Under the pieces are notes generated by a model that did not search any database, was not told the origin of the DNA, and saw only the letters and a program-made list of their open reading frames with translations. From positions 14,225,884 through 14,289,883 of the forward strand of contig CM052356.1 of the NCBI GenBank assembly GCA_028551475.1: a stretch of 64,000 nucleotides of DNA, read 5' to 3'. Below, piece after piece: positions 23,101 through 34,942 of this stretch. Source of the DNA: Casuarina equisetifolia (lineage: Eukaryota > Streptophyta > Magnoliopsida > Fagales > Casuarinaceae). How positions within the stretch are numbered: position 1 is the first letter of the stretch; every line of letters begins with the position of its first letter. Position numbers and translations under genes: made by a program.

Positions 23101-26100
23101 CGGGAAGTGCCATAAAAATTTATTTAAAATGTTAATAAAATCTATCTGAGTACTGAGTTTCATCCCTTTGATTTATATAAAAAATATATGTTTTAAGGGT
23201 TAGACAATCAACAGGTTTCAGCTGAAGTTTCCACTATTTTATGTGTAATGTAGATTTACTATTTGGTTGTAAGTTTATTTCACAATAAGTATATGGAAGA
23301 AGCAAACACTTTGTCTCTAATTTTTGTTGTTCATAAAATTAGGTGGTGGATTCTGGATTTGTTTTATCGAGCAATGAAGCATCCTTCTTCATATGCCTTC
23401 TACAAGTTACTACATGAAATATAATTTTTGATTTTCTAGTTTATAAATGATTCTATTTATCTGAAAATTGATGAAAATAACTCATATGTTTGTACAAATT
23501 CTTCTGTTGTTTTTATGTTTTAATTAGTTCTGTTGCTTGTTCCTACATGAATACTATTGTTTTTTGGCCTGTTATGGTTGTCTACTTTAGCTAGAGTCCC
23601 TTTATTATGGTTGCTTTGTTTTTGGTAAAGCTACAATTTTGTGATGACTCCTTTGTTTTACCGGCAGCTATCAAAAGTTTGTTTTTGATGGTGCAGTTGG
23701 CAAGTTCTGCTGTCAATGCCAATTGGCCAAGTTGTTGATCCGCCTCACTCTCTGAAGCTTACGGAAGAGTGCACTCTTGATGAGGTTTCTGTTCTAGTTT
23801 ATCTAGTTATACTATGTCATTTGATAAAATATCACTTTCCTTTGCAATTGACTTGGCAATTAGATTGAGCTCTTTATTTATTGTGGGTTTTTTTCTTTTT
23901 CTTTTTTCTTTTTTAGATTCTTTTGGGTGCGAATATTGATTAGTGTTTCCTTTACCACTACTAGTTCATTGTTATTTTTGGAAATGAACGTGTATGCATT
24001 CTTAACATCTCTTTGGCAATAAAGTAATGGGTCATAATGGAAGGGAATAATCACTATAGCTGCAGTTGAATTCTAAACAAATAGGCTTGGTTTGGAATAC
24101 TGGTTAGAATAGTTTAACTACTTGAAGTAATATGTCTCAAATGCATTGTTAGTGCTGATTCAGACTTTTTGCTTTTATTTTATCTTGTTCCCTAAATATT
24201 TGTTTTCTAAGGGTGAAAACTTTCTTGTGACTGTAGGGTCTGGAGGTTGAGAGGCAGTTACCGGAGAAAGATACTTGCTATAAAGGAGTCTTTTACAATT
24301 ACTTCAGCATTGGTACACTGAATTGACCAGTTAAATTTAAACCAGTCTATATCTGCATTTGACTTAGTGGTAGATGGTAAATTATATGACATATAACTTC
24401 TCCGAGGAACTAAACTTCTACAGACCACCCAGTTTAATTGAGAATGACTGTAAAACATTGCACTGCTGTAGACGTTTGTACAAAACCCTGTTGTCTGTAG
24501 GAATAGATTGGATCTAGACCTTATTGCTACTATTTAGGGCACTGAACATGCTCTCTTAAAGTAAAGTGCTGTCATATCCACAAATACCCCAAAAAAAAGA
24601 AAAGGGAAACAATGACTTGCAAGAGCTTAAGATCTTCCTTTATACATTCTCCGAAGTTTGTTGGTTCATCTTTGGTCTGAATGGCTCCCGTATGAGATTC
24701 GTTTCTATAGCACTTTTTTTGCTCATCTTTGTGAACCTTCTTATACTTCCTAATTTTGTCATACAGGAATGGATGCCCAAGTTGCTTATGGTTTCCACCA
24801 TTTACGAAATGAAAAACCTTACCTTGCACAAGGTCCAATTGCAAATAAGGTCTGGTTGAATGTCTTGATTGATTTAGTGCTTTTCATATTTGCTTTCAGC
24901 CATTATGCCATTATGCCATTATGCCATTGAAAACTAAGTTTTAATAGCTCAAAAAGCTTCCCTTAATTGCTTCAGATCATCAATCTTTTAGAAGTTGGTC
25001 TTGCAGCCCCTTAATTGATTTGGGTAGACTTCATTGGTATGTTTAGGTTAGTTTGTTGTCTCTGGTGCATGATGGGAAATATTTGTAGGTCTTGTCTAGC
25101 ATGCAAGGGTGCGAGTAGTTCATGATTTCATATAAAATATATTCTCTGTTCTTTCCTTGATACACTTAAGAAAGAATATTGGTCTTTAATAATATTGCTT
25201 CCTACAGAAGATATTATTAGAAAAATTTGGATATGAAACAGTGGGTCATCCTAAGGGCTGTGTGATTTATTTTGCTCAAATGTTCGAGAACTTCTTCCTT
25301 TGCGCATAACATAACACAAGGAGAGATGTTTCAACTGTTGAATGTCAGATTTATTTTCCCAGAAATTTGATGCCTGTCTGAATGAGGGTAGCCTGAGTCG
25401 GCTAAAAGCTCTACTATGAAGCCACTTTTGGTAGGCTTTTGAAATGTGAAAAGTTTCATTGCTCTTGAACTTGCTCAGGAAGACCGTCTTTCCTAAGCCT
25501 CGTGTTCTCAATCTTAAAAAATCTTTCTTATTAGATTTGTCATCTTGAGTTTCTGTCCTTTTTTGTTCTCCAATCACTTGGTCAAACAAAGCATCAATTT
25601 CTTTGTGAGTGGCCTTCAGATTTTGGCTGAATCCCCTCAGAACATCAATCCACCAGAAAGAAGGAAAAGGATCTCCAAGGCAGAATGCTGTAAGCAGCAC
25701 CATTGCCTTTCTTGATAGATGTCCAAACCTACTCTTTCCATCTTCTCCTTTTAAGGCATGAATTGTGTATCTTTTCCATCAGTTCTTCAACTTCTTCCTT
25801 ACTTATTGAAAGGATTGAATGCTTTTGACGCTCAAAAGCTCTAGGACACGAAGTTTCCTAGCTTGTCCCCAATACTTACCATAAGGTGCGAATCCTAGGT
25901 CTTTGCATCCATAGAACAAGGCATTGATAGCGAAACTTTTGGGTCGACCAGAGAAAATGGTATCATGCATCTTTAACGTTTCTCTAGCCATATCTGCAGA
26001 TGACACCTCAAGGGTTGGAACATGGCCCATGTACATAAACAAAAGAGGGTCACACTTCTTAGAAAGTGCTGGAAGAGATCGGTGTGAGAGTATGCCAAGC

Positions 26101-29100
26101 TGGTGAAGGTTCCCTATAATTGGGATCTTTGGTGGTCCACTTTGTTAACATCCAGATACAATATCTTAAATGTGGGAGAAAGTTTCAGTGAGGCACCAGA
26201 AAGTGCAACTGTGGGGATGAGATTATAGAGTGATTGATATTTGTAATCAGAAATCCATGCTTATGATTGTTCAATTGAAGATTTTTATATGTTACATCTG
26301 AATTTTTTCAGTTGTTAATAATACTGAAATCAGATGATGCATCTGGCAAAGAATAGTTAGCATCTATTAGAGGCTTGGAAGTCCCTGATATTGTATAGAT
26401 ATTAATCCAGAGAACTGCCGACTTATTCTAGTTATCATGTTATTATCATTGTTGTTCTGATGCAATTAGTTCTGGTTGTGATTATTGTAGACCAGCTTTT
26501 CTTACTTTCTGTGTCATTACAAGTCTGAATAGTATTAGATACTTACGCCATGCCAACACAAGATTTTGATTGATCCGTCCACATTTACAGCTGATCTACT
26601 CAGGTTACAGTTGCACTCAAGGTTGGTTCTTCACTCCTTGTGCCAGCAATCCGAGTTTAAGGTCAGATTTGTCTCATCTGAAATTGTTTGCGTTTACACT
26701 GATTTTTCTCTTTGTAACTAGTTTTTCTTCAAGTGAACAAAGAATTTGTTATTCTGAATCTTTGGGATTCCATTTTGATTTAATCGCAGTGCACAATTTG
26801 CTGCGGTCATATTATTAGAAATGTAGTAATCAGGGCACATTTTATTGTCTCCTGGTTGAGGAGAAAGCATCTTTGACTTTGTGGATGAGCTAAACCATAT
26901 TGTTCTCCACTGGTTTGCAACCTGCCATGCAGACTTACATTACTGTATATGCTCTCAACTGGTGGTTTGAAGTACTTAAAATCCAAATCACTTACTGAGT
27001 GCTCATACTCCAACCATTCTTACCTTCCTAGTATGATTCAAGTTGTAAATATAGGTAGGGAACCTAGGAGGCTCTAGTTGCGAAGTTATTTGATCTGCTA
27101 AAATATTTTGACTTAAAAGTTTTCTTAGAGTGGGGGGTTGCTATTGGTGACTATCATCTACACCTTACTTTCACTGGGAGAGGTTACAAAATTATTTGTG
27201 ATGAATGCAGCCCATTACTAAACGTGTTAGGTCCAATTTTTTGCCTATTTTGTTGGTTTACATTTCTCCAAAAGGAAGGATCAGGGCTCCAATTTACCAT
27301 TATTTTAGATCTTCTATTATTTGTTTCTTTGGAAATTTCAATGGCCTTAATTACCCAAAAAAACTGTCATGCTAAATAAATTCCTTTTGGTTCTGATCAT
27401 ATTTACTTTTCTCATGTCTCTCTCGATCTCGCCCTTATGCTACGTTGTTTGACCAATAATTGGTCTAACTGCAGAAAGCAATACTGTGATACTTCTAGGT
27501 ATTGAGGAAGATAGGTTATTTACTTAACATAAGACTGTCATCATGTCTGATGTATGGTTGAGTTAATCAATATTGCTGATACTGCCAGATGTGGACACAT
27601 AGAGCTTCTATACTGCCTAGAAGAAACTGACATTTGGGGTGGTTAGTTTCTTCTTTGTTGCATCTTACTCTTAACCTCAATCATCGTTGCATCTTACTTT
27701 CAACTTGGATCATTCTTGTATCTTACTTTTACCTTGGATCTCTGTGTTGGCAATCTCATCTCATACATGTTATTCTCCTTGTATTTATTGAGATAATTTT
27801 CTTAGGCCTCACCATTGTAGTTTCTCTACTAATTTCTTGTGAGTCATTTTGGAAAAGGGCATATGTTTTGTGCTTTGCACAATCCAGTTGAAGCAGAGAT
27901 GGAATATTGTACTTATTGAGATAAAAATATGTTATGGAAGTTGATTGGTGTTGTATTTTTCTCATTGACTGAGGACGGGAGAAATTCATCAACATCAATG
28001 ATTCCTTTTATATTATATGTTTGAGGTTTTGAGGTTTTCGCTCCATTAGTGGGAACACAATTCTTCCTCCACGGGTATTTGAAATCTATGTGCTCTTTCA
28101 ATCATCAAAAATTTGTAGTATTTTGGTCCTTGGGTCTTTCATTTGAGCAGTCTGAAACAAAATTTAAATCCATGGTTGTGCTATAGTTGCATTCTTTGTT
28201 GAATTCCTTAAAATGCCAAAAAGCCTAAAGAGAGAGATTTAGGCATCTTTGTTTAGGAAAGGACTTTGGCTGCTTCAGTCAGCAGATATAGTATCAATTA
28301 CTTATCTAAATCAGTACGAACCACATTGTAGGAATTTCTGTAACAAGTTAATTTATTCTATCTATGATCTGTTAATTTATTTGCCACATTATTCTGCTGT
28401 AAAGTTTTCAATTTAGCTTTATTTTTTTCCCCCTTTTTCCTTAATGACTGTCAATCTCCTTACAGAAATTTCTGTAGCAGGTTTTAGTTTATCAGTGATT
28501 AATTTCTTGTCACTTCAGTGTGGCATCAAAGGTTGGTGTTGTAGAAGTTGGTAACGATACAGTCGTGTTAGTAGGACTGTATTATTTTCCTTCCCAATTA
28601 CCATTCCCATGCTGGTTTTTATTTAATAGGAAAACTTCACAAATATAAAGTTTTCTCCTTGTAGGGGCCTAAAGAATATTTTAAGGTTGCATGTGAAAAA
28701 GGTCAACTGCTCAGAATGGGAACAGATTCCAGTCCCCTCTAGGTATGATTTTTATGTTTAATTTCTCTTGACCTGCTGTAATACTTGATGCATCAATGCC
28801 ATCTTGTTTCTGACTCGAAGCTATTACAATATTTTTGATTGACGTCTGACTTGCTGCCACTCTATGCTTGCCCTTTTGTTTGTTGCGTTGCTTTATCTTT
28901 CCTAACCAACTTTTAGTTGTTTCCTGCCAGTGTAAGGGCAATAGTGGCTTTAAATCTTCATAACTACGGAAGTGGACGAAATCCATGGGGTCATCTGAAT
29001 CCGGACTATTTGGAAAAGGTATTACATATGTTCGCCTGAGATGACATATGTTGCTTATTAGAACTTCTTATAGGCTTTAATAGTTCATAGACATTCACAT

Positions 29101-31534
29101 TTTGTATTTTTCCTCTCATGCATTTCTGTATTTTTTTCCACTGATTGAAAAGATGTTTTAGCATCCAATTCTTTTTTTTTAGTAGGTTTGAGTGTTTAAT
29201 GTTGGAGATTTTGAATGGATAAAGAGGGAAGATGTTGCTTATCAGATCTTTTATTTCTCTACTTCTTGCTGTTTCTTCCTCTGGATTTCCAACTACGGTC
29301 AACAGTGATATGTGATGATTTCTCGCTGAATGTATACTTGTTGGAATGTGGATTCCAACTGTTGGATGCATATCTTGAATTTTCATTTTCATTTTCCTTT
29401 TTATTTCTATTTTTATCTTTCTGGGGGATGGTTCTTGTTTATTCTCAGAGAGGCTTTGTTGAGGCTCATGTTGATGATGGACTGCTAGAAATATTTGGAT
29501 TGAAGCAAGGATGGCATGCGTCCTTTGTCATGGTTGAACTCATTTCTGCCAAACACATTGCTCAGGTAAAGCATCTAATTCATAATTGTTATTCTGTTGT
29601 GTCAAATTCTGACTATTCAAATGCTAATGTGCGGTCTAAGAATCTGGCTGTAGTCGGGGTGTTTGTAGTATTTCTATTTTACTGTGACACAATTGTGAAT
29701 AATATCATTCAGGGGATATGCACCTGGATATTCACTTTCAATAGTTAGACCTGACTTCACTCTGAGTTGAGCTGCTGAAGTTGCAGCCCTTCCCGTGTTC
29801 ATGTTTCTTCCCTTTTGTCTAAATTGTTGGTATGCTTTGGAATTGCAGATCAGACATTGTGTATTGTACTTTCAAGTTAAATTATCCTTAGGTATGAGTT
29901 ATTATGTACACAAAAAGGTCTCAGTCTCTTTTCTAGCTTCACGTCTTACTACCCTGTAGAAATTAGACAAAAGCTATATATGTTTCTTGACCATTAGGTT
30001 GACTTTATTGCAAAGTTTAAAAAGTGGAGCTGTTAAATTCTGACCTGGCCTTTGATGTAAGAAACAGGTTCAGATTCAGCATGTTTATTTGAAAGTTAAC
30101 TGCATATTTTAGTGCTATGCTATTTGGTTTCTGAATCTGATATCATTTTTAGCTTTAGCAATGATGATTTGAGCAAGTTCTGATGCTCTGGACACATATT
30201 TTCCACCACCCATAACTTGGTTAGAAGTACTTATACTGGAATGAGAGATGGCTCCACTGGTCTGATAGTATTAACATTTATATATATTTACAACGATATT
30301 TTTTTTTTCTTCATTTTACTACTGCCTTCTTGTCTTTTGTGTCCCTTGCCGTCTTCTCTTTTTAATGGTGACTGCTCCCACTATCTGCTTCTAAACTTTA
30401 GATCATTAGAATCTTTCTGCCCTTACATGAGAAACTTCATATATTACCACTCATGGTAATTTAGGATTAACGTCAAACCTCACGCCTTATTTAAGGGGAG
30501 GGGGTTTGGTCCAAAAGCCACTGGCCGTATTCAAACCTAATGTTAAAGCTTGTATCGTCGTAATGCAGGAGAATGAATAATAAGACCATTAAAAGAGTAA
30601 TCAAACTTTAAATTTGAAATGGGTTATTGATGGGATTGCACTAGACCAGTTTCAGTGTCTCAGAATCTTGTTTGGCAAAGGTTGAAGGTGCTACTGGTAA
30701 ATAGCTAGCAATCACACTTTGTGCGGTAAGATTTGGGAGTTCCCCTATAATTGGTTACAAGGGTTAAGTATTTGTTGTCGGATGCTTTGACACCAAAATG
30801 AAACATGAACAGTTTTCCGTTTCTGGTACGTTTTAGCAATTGCCTAATCCATGTTGTGTGACTGAATGAAGCCTTTGTGAAATAAATGCTACTGCTTTTA
30901 ATTTCTGGAACAGATCTCTTTTTTACTTCTGCTGTCCTTGCTGTTACCTGTTGAGAGTGAGCTCTACCCACCTGAATATGAATATGTTTTGCTATTCTTA
31001 TCAATCGGTACTGCTTTTGTCTTTTTTCCTCTCTCTGTGGAACCACTTAAATTATTGAAGGAGTCCCTGCACCATTTTAGGTACTTTGAAAACTAATTGA
31101 GTTATTTACTGGTGTTTTCCACATTTAGAGAAATTAAGGTTAGAATACTTGATTTTGGGCCTTTTGTTTCTCATATTATATGTGTGAACAATATGCGAAT
31201 CTTATTATATATGTGAATCGTTTCCCTGGTAATTCCTAATTGCTTATCAATTAGAGCTTTCTAGGTGCTAATTGAATTTGTTCTATGCTTTTGCCTTCCT
31301 GATAATGATTATTCTTGAGCCCGTGTGTAATCTGATACAGTGCTAATTCATTAGTTTTTATTTTATGTCTTTCAGGCTGCCGCCATCCGGTTGGAAATTA
31401 GAGGTGGAGAGTGGAAAGATGCATACATGCAGATGGATGGGGAGCCATGGAAGCAGCCACTGAACGAGGACTTCTCAACGTATGTGGAAATTAAGAAGGT
31501 TCCTTTTGAATCAGTTATGATAAATGGAGAATGA
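20134..31534 (+). CDS. DGK: Diacylglycerol kinase, plant cluster II (DGK3/4/7-like)
   Basis: Phosphorylates diacylglycerol with ATP to phosphatidic acid, a plant lipid signal in stress and growth. Twelve exons join in frame: 20134-20463, 22094-22216, 22386-22523, 22642-22727, 23697-23784, 24237-24312, 24767-24849, 26591-26661, 28665-28742, 28931-29018, 29449-29565, 31376-31534 (478 residues). The catalytic domain opens at [15 protein letters not shown] (82-96). The ATP-binding loop GGDGT is at 154-158 and [14 protein letters not shown] is at 184-197. The accessory domain runs from about 270 ([18 protein letters not shown]) to the C-terminus, including [15 protein letters not shown] and [10 protein letters not shown]. 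There are no C1 domains and no transmembrane anchor like that of cluster I; the N-terminus ([13 protein letters not shown]) matches cluster II. All motifs are intact. Intron 7 carries an antisense P450 pseudogene. The start is the first in-frame Met with cluster-II sequence after it. Confidence 0.95.
25251..26138 (-). pseudogene. Cytochrome P450 (CYP71-type) pseudogene in DGK intron 7
   Basis: The minus strand reads the P450 N-terminal hinge ([14 protein letters not shown]) near 26135-26094. It continues through [34 protein letters not shown] and [14 protein letters not shown] to about 25840. A stop follows at 25805-25803, where the family usually has Tyr in S-F-x-Y-V-R-x-E-E-V. A one-base insertion near 25755 then shifts the frame, and [20 protein letters not shown] and FDQVIGE continue to about 25560. 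After NKKDFL the match is lost. The I-helix, ExxR and heme-Cys regions are absent. These are 5'-exon remains of a CYP71-type gene, on the opposite strand to DGK. Confidence 0.88.
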
Positions 31535-32801
31535 TGTTAGCGTTCGTCTCCCATCTGGGCAAGGCTGAGATTCATGTAAAGCAGGTGTTTTACCTGAGCG
31601 CTTGTATATTTCATTTATGTGCCTCAGTTGTGATTGTATTAAACGCACAATCAATCGAAATCTCCCATATATATATAGATATTTTTCTCTCCTTTCAGTT
31701 GTTAAGAGCAACCTGCTATTTGACAAGTAGTGGCTACTAGGTTAATAGTGCATCGACAAATACTTTAGGATGGGCAATATTAGTGCCGATGGATTATACT
31801 ATTATAATGAATGCTTAACACTGGTGATTAGTGCATATTAATGGGATCATTACTTGAATCTGGCTTGGTGTTTCTGATCGCTTCTGTACTGTACTGATTT
31901 TTAGTTACAATGATTAGTGTGCCTTCTTTTGGATTTGCAGTCAATTTGCCTTAGTTTATTTAGAACTGGGTTCTGTTCATGAAAGAAAGGAAATCGAACC
32001 AAGAATCATAAAACTTATTGAATGCCCGTAATGTGATATTTAGCCATATAAATGCAGCAACTAACGTTTGCGGACCTATTCAAATGAATGGTTGATACAT
32101 GCACGGAGGAAACTGAACGTACTAGTCGCACCAGTTTACGGATCAAACAAAAAGCTTGCCCACTTTCCATGGGTGGAGATGAATACCATAGCTACTAGAA
32201 CTTGTGAGAGTCAAATAAAGAGGAATATGCAGTAGGCTACTTTGGCGTGCTTCCAAGACCAAAGTAGGCCCTGAAAGACATTACGGAGAGAGCGCTGAGT
32301 TGTCCATTTTAGTATCAGAGGCAGCGCAGCTATCACATCTTTTTTTATTGTGTTTTTTTTTCTTTCTTTCTTTCTTTTTCTATGAAAAGAAGAAGATATC
32401 CGTAGACGTATCACTTCGTCTTGAAGAAGTAAAATTTTCACCGTCTTCGTCTACAGCAACGTCGTCTCCTGTTTCATCGAAGGAGCTTGAACGGTTCTGC
32501 ATATCATCTAATTTGTTTGATCCTGCAAGGATGTAAACACTAGACGGAGTGCTTTACCCACGCAACAATCCTCAACCATAAGGATCGTTCGAAAGGACTG
32601 GTTTTTGAAGCTGGCCTGCGCCACTGAAGGAGCTTCACCGCCTTATATCATAACGAGCTGTTATTGCACAAAGCATTACACACCGGGATTCGGAGAAATC
32701 TGAACAGAGTGAATGTACGTCGATCTTCGCATATGTTCTCTTCACCTGCAAAAGTAGTTTAAGCTCATGTGTTTTGTTTGTTATTTTGCATGTTTACCAT
32801 T
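31535..32801. other. DGK 3' flank, no gene recognised
   Basis: The first few hundred bases should be the DGK 3' UTR. A (TTTC)n run lies at 32360-32378. Some stretches between 32400 and 32760 have balanced base use but give no recognisable protein. Confidence 0.4.
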
Positions 32802-33221
32802 TGTTAGGTTTGGAACGTATTAGAAAGGGAAAATATGTAAACTAACAATCATGTTTATGCTGTAAGTAGTTAGTAAGTTTTCCTAATTGTATTTGATTAA
32901 ATTTTCCTTAGTACTAATATAGAAGGAAAGATTGAAAAAACCTAGACATGAGAGTATATAAGAGTTCTAAGTGAAACACAATGTGTGAGACAAGTAAAAA
33001 ATAGAGGTTTTTCTAGTATACATTGTAATATTTCTCCTCCGTTATAATGAATAATTGCTCCTTATTATAACAAATAATTGTTCTTTAGGCTAGGGACGTA
33101 GGAATTATTTTGAATCTCATAATTCTTATGTGTCTTTTCTTGATTGATATTCTCTTTATATGTGTAATAAGATCTCAAGAGATTTTGTAAGTTTTAAGAA
33201 TTACAAATTTGTTTTTTAACA
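32802..33221 (+). repeat. Copia-type LTR (5' LTR relic)
   Basis: 420 bp from TGTTAGGTTTGG to TTTTTTAACA, followed directly by a primer-binding site. It carries TATATAAGAG near 32956. It belongs to the same family as the fragment at 1804-2080. Confidence 0.75.
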
Positions 33222-33224
33222 AAT

Positions 33225-33236
33225 TGGTGTTAGAGC
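33225..33236 (+). other. Primer-binding site, decayed tRNA-iMet type
   Basis: TGGTGTTAGAGC follows the LTR after three bases and matches the canonical TGGTATCAGAGC at 10 of 12 positions. Confidence 0.7.
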
Positions 33237-34009
33237 ATTTGTTTCTAAATTAGGGTCATGGTTCATTCTTCATTAGGCAACTAGTAGGGAATGGTTATTT
33301 CATGTGAACTTGACACACTACATATGGGGAAGCAAGCTGTGGTTGTTTCAACCAAAAAAACCTTTTGTCAAACACCTAGCATATTAAACATAGTGCAAAA
33401 TCAAAATCAACAATTGAAGTAAGGGTTTTCTTCACCTAGTTTGCTCATTGTGATTTTTGACTTCTTGGTGGCTAGAAACTACTGGATTTTGTTGCAAAAT
33501 TCGTCAAAAAGTTGTGGGTAGCATTGAACCCAAGTGGCCAAACAGGGAATCCTTGATTTCTCTTTTGTTCCCTGCTTTTTTAGAATAGATTGGTACTTTA
33601 TAGATTCATGAGAAATCAATATATCAATTAGGCTTTTTTGGTTTGTTAGACAAATGCCATGTAATGGCAAAAAATGATGAAGAAGAGTAGTGGGAAACAA
33701 GTCCATCAACTTGCAAATTTGACCATAGTTGACCAAAATTGGTCTTGATTTGACCTAGGGACCTATTGACCCAAGCCTAAAGACCGAATTTAAAGATCTA
33801 GCGAAGAATGTGTCAAATATTGGTCTAGAGTTGTCCCACATTGTTCAGGTATAAACTTGTAGAAAAATTTATATGTAAAGAAATATTACCTTTCCTTAAG
33901 CTACTTGTTGTGAAAAGATTATGCTTTTTAATGTAGTATTTTAGAGTTAGGATTTCCTTTAACATTTTATGGGCTCTCATTTGGTTAAATCCAAGGTGTT
34001 GCCCACGAA
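33237..34009 (+). other. Presumed Copia leader/gag remnant
   Basis: It follows the primer-binding site but no gag or pol motif could be read, and no 3' LTR was found before 34943. Origin inferred from position only. Confidence 0.35.
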
Positions 34010-34455
34010 ATGTAGCATTAATGGTCCAATAATTTGACTATTATGGTGAAAGGATGTGTTAAAATGTAGGCAATAAATTTCACATTGTTTGGAAAGTTAT
34101 TAAAAATTTTATTTATAATATAATAAATTTTACTACTTTTTAAATTGACTTTTGAATTAAATAATAAATATCTTAATATAATATCAGAGTTTGGTTGTCT
34201 TGGCACCCCCTATCAGTTCTTATTGGCTAAGTTAATGCATTATTCACATAATATAATATTATAATAGTTTGACAATTTGATCATTATGATGAGAGAGTAT
34301 GTTAAGATGTGAAAAATAAGTTTTATTCCTAAGAAAGTTATTAAAAATGAAGTTTATAAAATAATGGGTTTCATAACTTCTTGAGTCAACTTTAAGTCAA
34401 CTTTTATATTAAATAATGGGTATCTTAGTAATTTAGCAAATGAATGTATTATTTG
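34010..34455 (+). repeat. ~235-bp AT-rich repeat, two tandem copies
   Basis: Copies at about 34015-34235 and 34250-34455. Both run from a TTTGAC/ATTATGRTGA block through GTTAARATGT and AAGTTATTAAAAAT to TTAAATAATRRRTATCTTA. The same unit, inverted, makes the cluster at 42110-42700. It sits just past the 3' end of the glutamate-receptor gene. No coding capacity. Confidence 0.7.
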
Positions 34456-34942
34456 AACCATACCAGAACTCCAGTCCAGGAAAGTTGGCCATAAACTGTT
34501 ATGTTCATTTCCATTACTTTCTCTAGCTTTGAGGTAACAGATCACCACCATTTTCTGCAGTTTACAAGTTAAGGGTCTTTATAGCCATTTAGTCAACTTC
34601 ATACTTAAAAAAAATAATACTGATCGTCCCGTGTTAGACCACTCCCTATATATGCTCCCACATTAACTTCCTTTGTTTGCTCTTTTACTGCGCTGACTCT
34701 ACTAACTCCCCTGTTTAATCTTATCCGCAGCATGTCACGGTCAGCCTGTGATTTGAATAGATTGTAGCTGCAGCTTTTTGTTTGTCTAGCATAGATCATC
34801 CCTTACATATAACACACTCTTATCACAATGCAACAAGTAATAAACCACGCTTAGCAACATACGCACTTATCTACATAGAACATGCTTATATGCCCGTAAC
34901 AGTCTAACGTTGGAACACAAAGACTTGCATTGCATATAACAT

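Noticed and set aside
29215-29748. 177-codon single-exon gene
   Set aside because: Only 29449-29565 is coding, as DGK exon 11; the rest is intron on both sides with good AG and GT borders.
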